From positions 1 to 55,273 of the forward strand of contig JAIFNG010000098.1 of assembly GCA_020047815.1 (NCBI GenBank): a stretch of 55,273 nt of DNA. The letters are read 5' to 3'. A program made the translations under genes and the position numbers. Each line of letters begins with the position of its first letter. Position 1 is the first letter of the stretch. This DNA is from Anaerolinea sp. Its GTDB lineage: Bacteria; Chloroflexota; Anaerolineae; Anaerolineales; Villigracilaceae. Below the pieces are notes generated by a model. It was given only the letters and a program-made list of their open reading frames with translations. It had not been told where the DNA came from and searched no databases. Below are positions 17,640 to 26,682 of the stretch, piece after piece.

Positions 17640-18286
17640 AACTTCTTCTCATACGCCACGGACAAACCAACTGGAATCTTGCGCAGCGCTTTCAAGGTCA
17701 AAGCGATATCCCACTTAACGAAACCGGAAAAAAACAGGCACTGGCTCTCGCTGACCGTCTGGCAGACCAGCCTTTTGACATTGTATATTCAAGCGATTTG
17801 CAGCGTGCGTTCGAAACAGCAAATATCATTGCACACACCTCAAATTGCAAACCCGACCCGCGTTTACGTGAAGTGAATTTTGGAAACTGGGAAGGACTCA
17901 CCTACGACGAGATCAAGGAAAAACACCCAGATACGCTCAGCGCCTGGGAAAACAATATTTATAAAAATTCTCCACCCAATGGAGAAACCCTCGAACAATT
18001 ATCTGTGCGTGTCCAGTCCATGCTGGATGAATTTTATGCAAACCATATTGACCAGACTATTTTGATCGTCGCACATGGCGGCGTGTTGCAGACTTTGATC
18101 TGCCTCGCACTTAACCTGAACCCGACCATGTACTGGCAATTCCATCTTTCCACCGCCTCACTTTCGGAAGTTGCCTTTTATCCAGCCGGGGCGATCTTAA
18201 ATTTGTTAAACGATACCAGCCATTTGCCAAAGTCCCCGGCGAAAAAAGCATGGAATCCCCTCTCTCGACGAAGGAAAGATTCATGA
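17636..18286 (+). CDS. cobC: Alpha-ribazole phosphatase / histidine phosphatase family protein
   Basis: Phosphoglycerate-mutase-type phosphatase that removes the phosphate from alpha-ribazole phosphate or adenosylcobalamin phosphate. 216 aa. The catalytic LLIRHGQTNWN (about 3-13) and the second histidine in VAHGGVLQTL are present, with the typical FQGQSDIPLNETGKKQA loop. It overlaps cbiB by 4 nt and cobQ by 4 nt, so it is embedded in the operon. Context supports CobC over the many other members of this superfamily. Confidence 0.9.
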   Translation: MKLLLIRHGQTNWNLAQRFQGQSDIPLNETGKKQALALADRLADQPFDIVYSSDLQRAFETANIIAHTSNCKPDPRLREVNFGNWEGLTYDEIKEKHPDTLSAWENNIYKNSPPNGETLEQLSVRVQSMLDEFYANHIDQTILIVAHGGVLQTLICLALNLNPTMYWQFHLSTASLSEVAFYPAGAILNLLNDTSHLPKSPAKKAWNPLSRRRKDS

Positions 18287-19818
18287 CCGCAAAAGTATTA
18301 ATGGTTCAGGGGACCAGTTCGTCTGCCGGCAAGAGTCTGCTTGTCACCGCACTCTGTCGTATTTATGCCCGGCTTGGAATTAAGGTTGCTCCATTCAAGG
18401 CACAGAATATGTCGAACAATGCTGCAGTCTGCGCCGATGGTTCCGAGATTGGACGCGCCCAAGCCTTGCAAGCCGCGGCTGCCGGGATCATCCCAACTGT
18501 GGACATGAACCCCGTTCTCATCAAACCCGAAGCCGACTCGCGCTCGCAAATCATTCTCATGGGGCGCCCCTGGCACACGCTTGAAGCCAAAAATTATTAT
18601 GAGAAAAAATCCATTCTCTGGGAACAGGTCACTGCTTCACTTGACCGTTTGCGCGACACGTATGACCTGGTCATCATCGAAGGCGCTGGCAGCGCGGCAG
18701 AGATCAACCTTAAGCGCGGCGACATTGTCAACATGGCAGTGGCGCGTTATGCCCAGTCCCCCGTGTTGCTGGTCGGCGATATAGACCGTGGCGGCATTTT
18801 TGCCCAACTGCTCGGCACGCTCTGGCTGCTTGACCTCGACGAGCGCGCCCTCGTGCGTGGGTTGGTAGTGAACAAATTTCGCGGCGACTTATCCCTATTT
18901 TCTGATGGTGTGGGAATATTGGAAAAAAAGGGGGAGGTGCCTGTCCTGGGTGTGGTTCCATATCTGAAAAATTTGAACCTGCCAGATGAAGACGCTGTTT
19001 TTGTGGAAGACGCTGCACGTAAGCCTTTTGCGTTTTCCAACGCCCAAGATCATCCGGATCCTGTTCCCCAAATTGACATTGCTGTTTTGGCCTTACCGCG
19101 CATATCGAACTTCGACGATTTCGACCCGCTCAAAGCAGAAGCAGGCGTGACTCTGCGCTACGTTTCATCTACTGCCGCACTTGGCAAGCCAACTGCGATC
19201 ATCATCCCCGGCACAAAAAGCACCGTTGCCGATCTGGACTGGCTTCATCAATGCGGACTCGCCGAAGCAGTGACCCGCTTTGCCCGGCAAGGCGGCGCAG
19301 TCCTTGGGATTTGCGGCGGTTACCAAATGCTCGGTGAGACGATTAGTGACCTGCATCACGTTGAATCAAAGGCGGAGCATACTTCAGGATTGGGCTTGCT
19401 TCCCATCCAAACCCAATTTCTGAAAGAGAAAGCCACATTTCAGGCACAGGCGCAGGTCCGAAAAGAAAGCGGGTGGATGGCGCAGCTATGTAAGACGCAG
19501 TCGATCGTCAGCGGATATGAAATCCACATGGGCGAAACACCGAGTCAAACCTCGTGGTTGGAAATTACATCCCGCAACGGTGAACAGGTCAGGGTGGCAG
19601 ATGGCAGTGTTTCATCAGACGGAAAAATCTGGGGCTGTTATTTGCATGGGATCTTTGCCAACGATGATTTCCGGCATGCCTGGCTTGAAAGTGTGGGATG
19701 GGAACGTCGCACATCGTTACAAAGCGAAGTCTTCAACAAAGCGCTGGAGACCCTGGCTGACGCGGTGGAAGAGGCTTTAGATATGGAATTACTGGAGAAA
19801 ATAATATGGGACAAATAA
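18283..19818 (+). CDS. cobQ: Cobyric acid synthase
   Basis: Amidates four side chains (b, d, e, g) of adenosylcobyrinate a,c-diamide with glutamine and ATP (CobQ/CbiP). 511 aa. N-terminal P-loop QGTSSSAGKSLLV (about 8-20) and KAQNMSNNA; C-terminal amidotransferase with LGICGGYQMLG (about 340-350), YEIHMGET and the catalytic His in YLHGIF (about 451-456). I chose the ATG that overlaps the cobC stop (ATGA, preceded by AAGGAAAG); an upstream start 11 codons earlier is less likely. Confidence 0.95.
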   Translation: MTAKVLMVQGTSSSAGKSLLVTALCRIYARLGIKVAPFKAQNMSNNAAVCADGSEIGRAQALQAAAAGIIPTVDMNPVLIKPEADSRSQIILMGRPWHTLEAKNYYEKKSILWEQVTASLDRLRDTYDLVIIEGAGSAAEINLKRGDIVNMAVARYAQSPVLLVGDIDRGGIFAQLLGTLWLLDLDERALVRGLVVNKFRGDLSLFSDGVGILEKKGEVPVLGVVPYLKNLNLPDEDAVFVEDAARKPFAFSNAQDHPDPVPQIDIAVLALPRISNFDDFDPLKAEAGVTLRYVSSTAALGKPTAIIIPGTKSTVADLDWLHQCGLAEAVTRFARQGGAVLGICGGYQMLGETISDLHHVESKAEHTSGLGLLPIQTQFLKEKATFQAQAQVRKESGWMAQLCKTQSIVSGYEIHMGETPSQTSWLEITSRNGEQVRVADGSVSSDGKIWGCYLHGIFANDDFRHAWLESVGWERRTSLQSEVFNKALETLADAVEEALDMELLEKIIWDK

Positions 19819-20345
19819 CCTTGCTCCTTGGGGGCGCGCGCAGTGGGAAATCATCGTATGCCCAACGGCTTGCAGAAGAGTCGGGCAAATCCGTGGCTTA
19901 TCTGGCCACTGCACAAGCGCTTGACGAAGAGATGTCCAGCCGAATCAAAAAACATCAGGCGGAACGACCCGTTCACTGGCAGACATTTGAGATCCCGCTG
20001 GATATTGCATCGCGCGTCAGAGAGATAAAATCAGATATGATCATTCTGGATTGCATGACTCTGCTCACAACCAACCTGCTCATGAAATTTGAAAAAAATG
20101 ACTTGGTGGACGAGGCTCCATTTAACGAAGCAGTCTACAAGGAAGTGGCTGACTTGCTCACCGCCATCCGCGCAGGGACGCAGGACTGGATCATCATCTC
20201 GAATGAGATCGGCCTGGGGCTTGTCCCGCCCTACCAAATGGGGCGGGTCTATCGGGACATGCTGGGCTGGGCAAATCAACGCCTTGCCCGCGAAGCAGAT
20301 AAGGTAATTTTTCTGGTGGCAGGGATTCCAATGATCGTAAAGTAG
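19806..20345 (+). CDS. cobU: Adenosylcobinamide kinase / adenosylcobinamide-phosphate guanylyltransferase
   Basis: Bifunctional enzyme that phosphorylates adenosylcobinamide and transfers GMP to it, activating it for CobS. 179 aa, a typical size. P-loop LLGGARSGKSSYAQRLAE (about 7-24), YLATAQALDEEM, LDCMTLLTTNLL and ISNEIGLGLVPPYQMGR are all family motifs. It overlaps the end of cobQ by 13 nt and is the last gene of the cobalamin operon. No obvious terminator follows; a degraded acetyltransferase begins 6 nt later. Confidence 0.95.
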   Translation: MGQITLLLGGARSGKSSYAQRLAEESGKSVAYLATAQALDEEMSSRIKKHQAERPVHWQTFEIPLDIASRVREIKSDMIILDCMTLLTTNLLMKFEKNDLVDEAPFNEAVYKEVADLLTAIRAGTQDWIIISNEIGLGLVPPYQMGRVYRDMLGWANQRLAREADKVIFLVAGIPMIVK

Positions 20346-20351
20346 GCAAGT

Positions 20352-20614
20352 ATGGAAGTCATCATCCGCAAAATGGATCATCAAAATGATCATGACCTAA
20401 ATCAATGCGATGGCACATTCGCAGGAGATTAATCGAAAAAGCTGTGGAATGGACCAAGGCAGGGAATTATCCTGGCGTGATGCTGGAAACTCAAAATAAC
20501 AACGTGGCCAGCTGTCATCTTTACCAGAGCTGCAGTTTTGAGTTGGGTGGATTTGAAAGGTTTTTATACAAAGGATTGAATGGTTCAATGAAAGAAATCG
20601 CTTTGTATTGGTAA
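20352..20614 (+). pseudogene. Remnant of a GNAT acetyltransferase (streptothricin-acetyltransferase-like)
   Basis: Two pieces of one protein lie together in different frames. The first, from the ATG at 20352, reads MEVIIRKMDHQNDHDLNQCD and stops at a TAA after 26 codons. The second, from about 20420, reads RRRLIEKAVEWTKAGNYPG, VMLETQNNNVASCHLYQSC and FLYKGLNGSMKEIALYW. These match the beginning and the end of SatA-type GNAT N-acetyltransferases of about 170-180 aa. The middle, including most of the acetyl-CoA-binding core, is missing, with a frame change at the joint. It is a deletion remnant, directly behind cobU. Confidence 0.8.
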
Positions 20615-20679
20615 CTTTTTTGGCAGCAGGATCTTACAAAAGGGGATTTTTTCTACAAAACTAATGTACAATCCCGTCC

Positions 20680-23055
20680 ATGCCATTGATATGGACATCC
20701 ATTTCATTCACTGCAGGGATTATCACGGCCGGCGCGTTTGCCCTGTCTGAAAACTTCTGGCTTGCTGCGGGTCTCTTTTTTGTTTTACTCATGATCCTGC
20801 TGCGCCGTCCGTTCATTTCAAACATCCCCATTCTCAAAACCATCTCCAGCGCACATTATTATTTTTTCATCCTGCCCGCCATCTTCTTTTTTGGCGCGTG
20901 GTGGTTTCAACTCCGCCAGCCAAACATTGATGCATTTCATATCGCATTTTACAATGACCGCGATTATGAGCTGCTCGTCACAGGCACCCTGACCGAACCG
21001 CCCGACCTTCGCGATACCTACTCCAACCTGAAACTCAACGTGGAAGCAGTGGATTCAGGAAGCGGAGACATGCCAGCCTGGGGCACTGTTCTTGTCCGCA
21101 CGTCAGCGCTTGCAGATTATGAATACGGTCAGCGGGTCCGAGTGCGAGGCAGTTTAAAGACCCCGCCCGAGAACGAGGAATTTTCCTACCGTGAATATCT
21201 TGCACAACAGGGGATCCACTCGTATACATCCAGTATGGAATTAACGATCCTGCCGGGAAATGGCGGGGACTTCTTTTTTAGGCAAGTTTACAAGCTGAAA
21301 GCAAGACTGCTTGAAAATACCTATCGCCTTTATCACGACCCCGAAGCATCCCTGCTGGCGGGTATCTTATTGGGTGTGGATACGGGGCTCTCCCGTAAAC
21401 TACAGGATGCCTTCAAGAACACAGGCACAGCGCATATCATTGCCATCTCTGGTTTCAATATTGCCCTCATTGCGGGGATTTTCTTTTCCATCTTTAAAAA
21501 CCTCCTTGGAGAAAAACCAGGCGCAGCAGCTGCCATTCTTGGCATCTTCCTATATACATTGCTGGTCGGTACAGATGCAGCGGTTGTGCGCGCTGCGATC
21601 ATGGGAAGCCTGTCATTGCTGGCTCGGCAGTTGGGCAGACGCAGCCATGGTTTGAATGCACTTGCAGTGGTTGCATTCATCATGGCATTATTCAACCCGC
21701 TTGTGATCTGGGACGTGGGCTTTCAACTTTCATTTTTTGCAACCCTTGGGCTTGTTCTGTACGCAGAGCCATTTTCCAACTTCACCAACAACCTGTTCTC
21801 CAGACTTTTCAAACAGGACACCAGCGTGTTTACGCGCATGGTCAACGAGTATTTTGTCCTGACCATTGCCGCACAACTCACCACCCTTCCGATCATGGCA
21901 TATCATTTCAAACGCATCTCCCTCATCTCGTTCGTCGCCAATCCTTTCATCCTGCCCGTGCAACCTGCAGTGATGGTTCTCGGCGGATCGGCAGTCTTCG
22001 CCAGCCTGGTCAGTTTTCCACTGGGACAAATCATCGCGTGGTTCGCCTGGCCTTTTGCTGCATTTACCATCCGTATCGTGGAATTTTTTGACCGCATTCC
22101 ACATGGTTCTATTTTTCTTGGAGACTCATCACTCTGGCTGGCGGCTGGCTTTTACATTCTCCTATTTGCCGTAACCTTTGGCAGGGACGAAATCAGGAAG
22201 CGGTTTAACGCCCTGGCAGCTCCAATGCGGGACATCGCGCTGACGACCACGCTCGCATTCCTATTTGCCTGCGCAATCATGATCTGGCACGCATCCGCAA
22301 CTACAGGTGACGGTCAGTTGCACATTACATTTCTTGAAGCAGGCTCAGCGGATGCAGTCTTAATCCAAACACCTGAGGGACGCAACATGCTGATCAATGG
22401 CGGCGGGAGCGTTTCCAAACTCTCCGATGAACTTGGCAGGCGGCTGCCGTTTTTTTCGCGCAAACTTGACTGGCTTATCATCGCATCCACCCAGGATGAA
22501 CAACTGGCGGCGCTACCGCGTGTGGTGGAAAGGTATCCACCTGAAAATATATTGTGGAGTGGAAACGTTCAAGCCTCGTTCCCTGCTCAGGCATTGGATA
22601 AATATTTCTCCGAGCAGAAACTCCCCCTTAGCAGAGCTGAGGTGGGACAAAAACTTTGGATGGGCGATCAGGCTTGGGTGGAAGTCCAGGCTGTAGGAGC
22701 GCGGGGTAGTGTGCTTCTCGTCAAATATAAAAATTTCCAGGCCATGCTTCCCATTGGTCTCAGTGAAGGCATGCTTGAAGCGTTTGAATACGGCAATGCA
22801 ATTGACAAGGTGGATGTTCTGCTGCTGGCGGATGCGGGATACGCGCCATCCAACCCGCCCGACCTGATCGAAAATTTGAACCCGCAGTTGACAGTGTTGA
22901 GCGTCGCCGCTGGCGATCCAAACGGTCTACCCTCGCAGGAGGTACTGGATGCACTTGACGGCTATTCCCTGCTGCGGACGGACCGCAGCGGCTGGATCAC
23001 GATCATCACCGACGGCGAAGCCATGCGTGTGCAAACGGAGCACGGGCAGCAGTAG
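20680..23055 (+). CDS. comEC: ComEC/Rec2-family DNA uptake channel with degenerate MBL domain
   Basis: Polytopic protein of 791 aa. N-terminal helices and a DUF4131/OB-like segment (to about residue 190) precede the Competence domain, where ASLLAGILLGVDTGLS and GTAHIIAISGFNIALIAGIF (about 222-270) are typical of ComEC. The C-terminal third (about 545-790) keeps the beta-lactamase-like scaffold: FLEAGSADAVLIQTPEGRNM corresponds to the usual 'FLDVGQGDA' strand. The metal ligands are gone: LINGGG replaces LIDGG, ASTQDEQLAAL replaces the THxxxDHxGGL motif, and ADAGYAP stands where HHGS is expected. DNA translocation is the family role. Nuclease activity of this copy is doubtful. Confidence 0.9.
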   Translation: MPLIWTSISFTAGIITAGAFALSENFWLAAGLFFVLLMILLRRPFISNIPILKTISSAHYYFFILPAIFFFGAWWFQLRQPNIDAFHIAFYNDRDYELLVTGTLTEPPDLRDTYSNLKLNVEAVDSGSGDMPAWGTVLVRTSALADYEYGQRVRVRGSLKTPPENEEFSYREYLAQQGIHSYTSSMELTILPGNGGDFFFRQVYKLKARLLENTYRLYHDPEASLLAGILLGVDTGLSRKLQDAFKNTGTAHIIAISGFNIALIAGIFFSIFKNLLGEKPGAAAAILGIFLYTLLVGTDAAVVRAAIMGSLSLLARQLGRRSHGLNALAVVAFIMALFNPLVIWDVGFQLSFFATLGLVLYAEPFSNFTNNLFSRLFKQDTSVFTRMVNEYFVLTIAAQLTTLPIMAYHFKRISLISFVANPFILPVQPAVMVLGGSAVFASLVSFPLGQIIAWFAWPFAAFTIRIVEFFDRIPHGSIFLGDSSLWLAAGFYILLFAVTFGRDEIRKRFNALAAPMRDIALTTTLAFLFACAIMIWHASATTGDGQLHITFLEAGSADAVLIQTPEGRNMLINGGGSVSKLSDELGRRLPFFSRKLDWLIIASTQDEQLAALPRVVERYPPENILWSGNVQASFPAQALDKYFSEQKLPLSRAEVGQKLWMGDQAWVEVQAVGARGSVLLVKYKNFQAMLPIGLSEGMLEAFEYGNAIDKVDVLLLADAGYAPSNPPDLIENLNPQLTVLSVAAGDPNGLPSQEVLDALDGYSLLRTDRSGWITIITDGEAMRVQTEHGQQ

Positions 23056-23075
23056 GCGGCAATGATTAAGACAAG

Positions 23076-23297
23076 TTATTCCTTCCCGCCTTTTTTTAAC
23101 TCTTCCAACTTTTGGTGAAGTTCATCCATCGAGTCATCCTTTTTTATGGATGTATTCAACGATTTACCGATCGTTTCCCAAAAACTTTTTTGCTTTGAGT
23201 TTGCCGCGCCACGCGCAATGGCGTACATAACGAAATTTGAGCCGATCACGAGGAGAATAAAAAGAAGCGCGCCGATCACCGCTTTATTTTCTTCCAT
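23076..23297 (-). CDS. Small single-pass membrane protein, hypothetical
   Basis: 73 aa. An N-terminal transmembrane helix (IGALLFILLVIGSNFVMYAIA, about residues 8-28) is followed by a charged cytoplasmic-looking tail with a possible short coiled coil (MDELHQKLEELKK). No family recognised. Its start lies 1 nt after the stop of the HAD phosphatase gene, so the two are probably translated together. Confidence 0.6.
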   Translation of the reverse strand: MEENKAVIGALLFILLVIGSNFVMYAIARGAANSKQKSFWETIGKSLNTSIKKDDSMDELHQKLEELKKGGKE

Positions 23298-23298
23298 T

Positions 23299-23934
23299 TT
23301 ATTGTGCCTCCAAAATTGAGATCAACTCGTTCCAGTCCGAAAGGCTGGCATCAGCATTGTCGTTTTGGGCAGTCTCACCGAATAAAATGCTGAACATACC
23401 CGCCGCCTGTGCAGCGCGCGTGGTGCGTGGAAGGTCGTCAATCATCACACAGCGTGAAGGGTCGGTTTCGCCGGCGATCTCCATGGCGATCCGAAACGAC
23501 TCTGGCATCGGCTTGCAATACGGCGCGACTATATTCACATCCACAATGGTGAAAAACAAATCCCGTAAATTTAGCGCAGTGAGGACTCTTTCGGCATGGC
23601 GAACATCAGCATTTGTGAAGATCAGGTTGCGGGTCGGAAGTGAAGCGATGACCGATCGTTGACCGGAGTCCGGGGTCAGATAGTTGCCAAGGGGCAGGTC
23701 ATGCACATAAGACAGGAAATCTTCCACATCAATTTGATGGTGTTTTTGCAGGCCATGCAACGTTGTGCCATATTGCAGGTAATATTTTTCGCGCAGTACG
23801 GGGATATCCACCGCAGGAATATTCATCCGCTCTTGCATGTAATCAGTCATGCGTTTTTTGATACCCTGCCACAAACCAACATGCGAGGGATAAAGCGTAT
23901 CATCAAGGTCAAAAAAAATGGTGGTGAATCTCAT
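23299..23934 (-). CDS. HAD-family hydrolase, pyrimidine 5'-nucleotidase type
   Basis: 211-aa phosphatase of the haloacid dehalogenase superfamily. Motif I FFDLDDTLYP (about 7-16) gives the nucleophile and acid Asp; motif II is FTNADVRHAERVL; motif III has the Lys in YCKPMPESF; motif IV is MIDDLPRT. The helical cap opening SHVGLWQGIKKRMTDYM is of the Sdt1/Phm8 pyrimidine-nucleotidase kind. Substrate is inferred from this resemblance only. It is divergent from mutL, with 20 nt between starts. Confidence 0.85.
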   Translation of the reverse strand: MRFTTIFFDLDDTLYPSHVGLWQGIKKRMTDYMQERMNIPAVDIPVLREKYYLQYGTTLHGLQKHHQIDVEDFLSYVHDLPLGNYLTPDSGQRSVIASLPTRNLIFTNADVRHAERVLTALNLRDLFFTIVDVNIVAPYCKPMPESFRIAMEIAGETDPSRCVMIDDLPRTTRAAQAAGMFSILFGETAQNDNADASLSDWNELISILEAQ

Positions 23935-23954
23935 TGCGCGATTATAATCTGCCC

Positions 23955-25721
23955 ATGCCTATTCGTCTTTTATCTTCCGAGGTCTCTTCGCAAATTGCAG
24001 CGGGTGAGGTTGTTGAACGCCCCGCGTCTGTGGTAAAGGAACTAACTGAAAACGCGCTGGATGCAGGCGCGAAAAATATATCCATTTCAATCGTGGACGC
24101 AGGACGAAGCCTGATCGAAGTGGCGGATGATGGACACGGGATCCCGGCTGACGAGTTGGCATTGGCCGCCGCGCGTCATGCGACCTCAAAGCTGGTTCAG
24201 TCTGAGGACTTGTTTCACATTTCAACCCTGGGCTTCCGGGGCGAAGCTCTGGCTTCGATTGGTTCTGTCTCCAATATGACAATCTCTTCGCGGGTGAGTT
24301 CTGCCAGAGAGGGGGCACGCTTAAAAGTGGATGGAGGCATTTCAGGCAAGGTTGAAAAAGTTGGAGCACCGGTCGGCACGGTTTTGCGCGTGGAAAATTT
24401 ATTTTATAACGTGCCTGCGCGTTTGAAATTTTTAAAAACCGATGTAACCGAAAGACGCGCAATTGATGCGCTGGTCACGCGTTATGCGCTGGCTTACCCG
24501 AATGTGCGCTTTAAAGTAAACGATGGCGGCCAATCCACCCTGCAAACAGCAGGCGATGGAGACAGGCGTTCCATTCTCGCCGCCTTGTACGGCGTGGATG
24601 TTGCGAAGCAAATGCTCGAAGTGATGGATATGGAAGACGGGTTGTCGCTCACAGGCTTCATCAGCCCGACCTCACTCACCCGTTCAAATCGCAAGGAAAT
24701 CACTTTCTTCGTCAACGGGCGCTGGGTACAGGAATTTTCGTTAACCACTGCATTACTACAGGCATATCACACTTTGCTGATGGTGGGACGTTATCCGCTC
24801 ACCGCATTATTTTTGGAAATTGCGCCCGAAGATGTTGATGTGAATGTACACCCCACCAAGGCAGAAGTCCGTTTTAAAAGTCAGGATAGGATTTTTAGTT
24901 TCGTACAACGCGCAGCGCGCAGGGCATTGCTGGCCTACACACCGGTGGCTTCTGTTTCACCCCAATTGTGGGGTTCACGTCCTGCATCAACCGGAAGAGG
25001 GGAAGTGGGGATTGATTGGAGTGTGGCACATGATGAGTCTCTTGACGATAATCCACAAACGATACATCAAGGTGTACCAACAGAAGAAAATCGTCCAATA
25101 TCCACCGTCGATGGTCAGAAATCTTTTCCAACTCCTGTTCCTCTTTTGCGGTTGATTGGACAAATCGGTTCAACGTATATTGTTGCCGAAGGGCCTGACG
25201 GCTTATATCTTATTGACCAACATGCCGCGCATGAGCGTGTGTTGTTTGAAAAGTTGATGGCGCAGCATGACAAAAAGAGCATCCCATCCCAGGCATTACT
25301 CTCGCCTGAAGTTGTGACCCTGCCGCCGCAGTCTGCAAAGATGTTGAATTCACAATTGCCATTCTTGAATCACTTTGGTTTTGAAGTGGAAGAATTCGGC
25401 ACGAATACCTTCCAGGTGCGAGCCATGCCTGCCTTGTTTGCGGGCGGTGATCCATCATCCGCGCTGCGGGCATTGGTTGAAGATTTTGAAGAAGATGAAG
25501 CACCGTTACAGGCTGAGGTCGAGGCAAAACTTGCGGCACGAGTCTGCAAACGGCTGGCTGTCAAAGGCGGACAGACTCTCACCAGCGAAGAACAGCGTGC
25601 ACTGTTGAACGATCTCGAAGTCTGTAACTCTCCGCGTACCTGTCCACATGGCAGGCCAACAATGATCCACTTGTCGGTAGACACATTGGAGCGCCAATTC
25701 GGCAGAAAAGGCCCCCGCTAG
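23955..25721 (+). CDS. mutL: DNA mismatch repair protein MutL
   Basis: 588 aa. The N-terminal GHKL ATPase carries SQIAAGEVVERPASVVKEL, ENALDAGA, ADDGHGI and TLGFRGEALASI. The C-terminal dimerisation domain has the metal-binding endonuclease motif DQHAAHERVLFE (about residue 420-431), plus the late CPHGRPTMI, so it should nick DNA itself as in MutH-less bacteria. I started at the ATG giving MPIRLLSSEVSSQIAAG; a TTG seven codons earlier is the alternative. No mutS is adjacent. Confidence 0.95.
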   Translation: MPIRLLSSEVSSQIAAGEVVERPASVVKELTENALDAGAKNISISIVDAGRSLIEVADDGHGIPADELALAAARHATSKLVQSEDLFHISTLGFRGEALASIGSVSNMTISSRVSSAREGARLKVDGGISGKVEKVGAPVGTVLRVENLFYNVPARLKFLKTDVTERRAIDALVTRYALAYPNVRFKVNDGGQSTLQTAGDGDRRSILAALYGVDVAKQMLEVMDMEDGLSLTGFISPTSLTRSNRKEITFFVNGRWVQEFSLTTALLQAYHTLLMVGRYPLTALFLEIAPEDVDVNVHPTKAEVRFKSQDRIFSFVQRAARRALLAYTPVASVSPQLWGSRPASTGRGEVGIDWSVAHDESLDDNPQTIHQGVPTEENRPISTVDGQKSFPTPVPLLRLIGQIGSTYIVAEGPDGLYLIDQHAAHERVLFEKLMAQHDKKSIPSQALLSPEVVTLPPQSAKMLNSQLPFLNHFGFEVEEFGTNTFQVRAMPALFAGGDPSSALRALVEDFEEDEAPLQAEVEAKLAARVCKRLAVKGGQTLTSEEQRALLNDLEVCNSPRTCPHGRPTMIHLSVDTLERQFGRKGPR

Positions 25722-25838
25722 TTTCTGGATATTGGATGGTCTCCTGCTTTAACGCGAAAGCAGCCTGCCATGGCGGACAGTCTAATACCTTGCCGGCCTG
25801 AAGTTTTAACACTCTCCGGTTAAGATATACTCGCGTAC

Positions 25839-26537
25839 ATGAACTCACAAAAGCCCACTCTTGACCCGCATATCTCAGCACCAGACAGCAACGAGTATTT
25901 CAATTCCATCAGCCACTTGATTGGTGCAATTCTGTCCATTTCAGCACTGGCAGTGCTGGTCACCCTGGCGGCAATTCACGACAAGCCTGCGCATGTGATC
26001 GGTTTCACCATTTATGGTACAAGCCTGTTCCTATCGCTCCTCTTCAGTTGTCTGCTGCATTTCTTTTTGCTCTTCGGAAAATACCTGCGCGTCCTCGGCA
26101 TTCTCGATCACAATGCCATTTACCTTCTGATCGCGGGGACATATACCCCATTTTGCCTGACCATCTTTAGCGGTACAACAGGCTGGGTATTATTTGGCAT
26201 CATCTGGAGTTTGGCTGTATTTTTCATTACCCTTAAATCCATTTTCTTTGCGAAAATTTCAGTCCTGATTTCAAATATAAGTTTTTTGATCATGGGCTGG
26301 ATTATCGTTTTTCTGATCAACCCCATTTACACCCAGCTAGGCAGTGGCGCCATCTCCCTGCTGATCGCGGGCGGACTCTTTTACACGGTGGGTGCGCTGA
26401 TCTTTGCGAACGGGAAACCAAATCCGTTTCCACCGTATTTTGGCAACCACGAAATTTGGCATTTATGCGTTTTGGCGGGCAATACCGCCATGTTTCTGGT
26501 CATGCTGCTTTATGTTTTGCCCTATCCACAAGGATGA
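25839..26537 (+). CDS. Hemolysin III / PAQR-type membrane protein (TrhA family)
   Basis: 232 aa with seven hydrophobic helices. The conserved metal-site and family residues are visible: NSISHLIGA near the N terminus, SCLLHFFLLF, LDHNAIYLLIAGTYTPFCL, and the final GNHEIWHLCVLAG with paired histidines. Members are implicated in membrane fluidity and energetics; the haemolysin name is historical. Divergence is moderate. It is a lone gene after mutL. Confidence 0.88.
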   Translation: MNSQKPTLDPHISAPDSNEYFNSISHLIGAILSISALAVLVTLAAIHDKPAHVIGFTIYGTSLFLSLLFSCLLHFFLLFGKYLRVLGILDHNAIYLLIAGTYTPFCLTIFSGTTGWVLFGIIWSLAVFFITLKSIFFAKISVLISNISFLIMGWIIVFLINPIYTQLGSGAISLLIAGGLFYTVGALIFANGKPNPFPPYFGNHEIWHLCVLAGNTAMFLVMLLYVLPYPQG

Positions 26538-26682
26538 TTGTTGGAAACCAAAGATCAAAATGAAAGTGTACCCGCCAATAATTCTATACAGATCGGACGC
26601 ACCCCCCAAAAGTTCCATTTTTTGGCAGGGCGCATAAATTTTCTTTTGTTCGTGTACAATTTCAAGAATAAAAGGTTGACAC

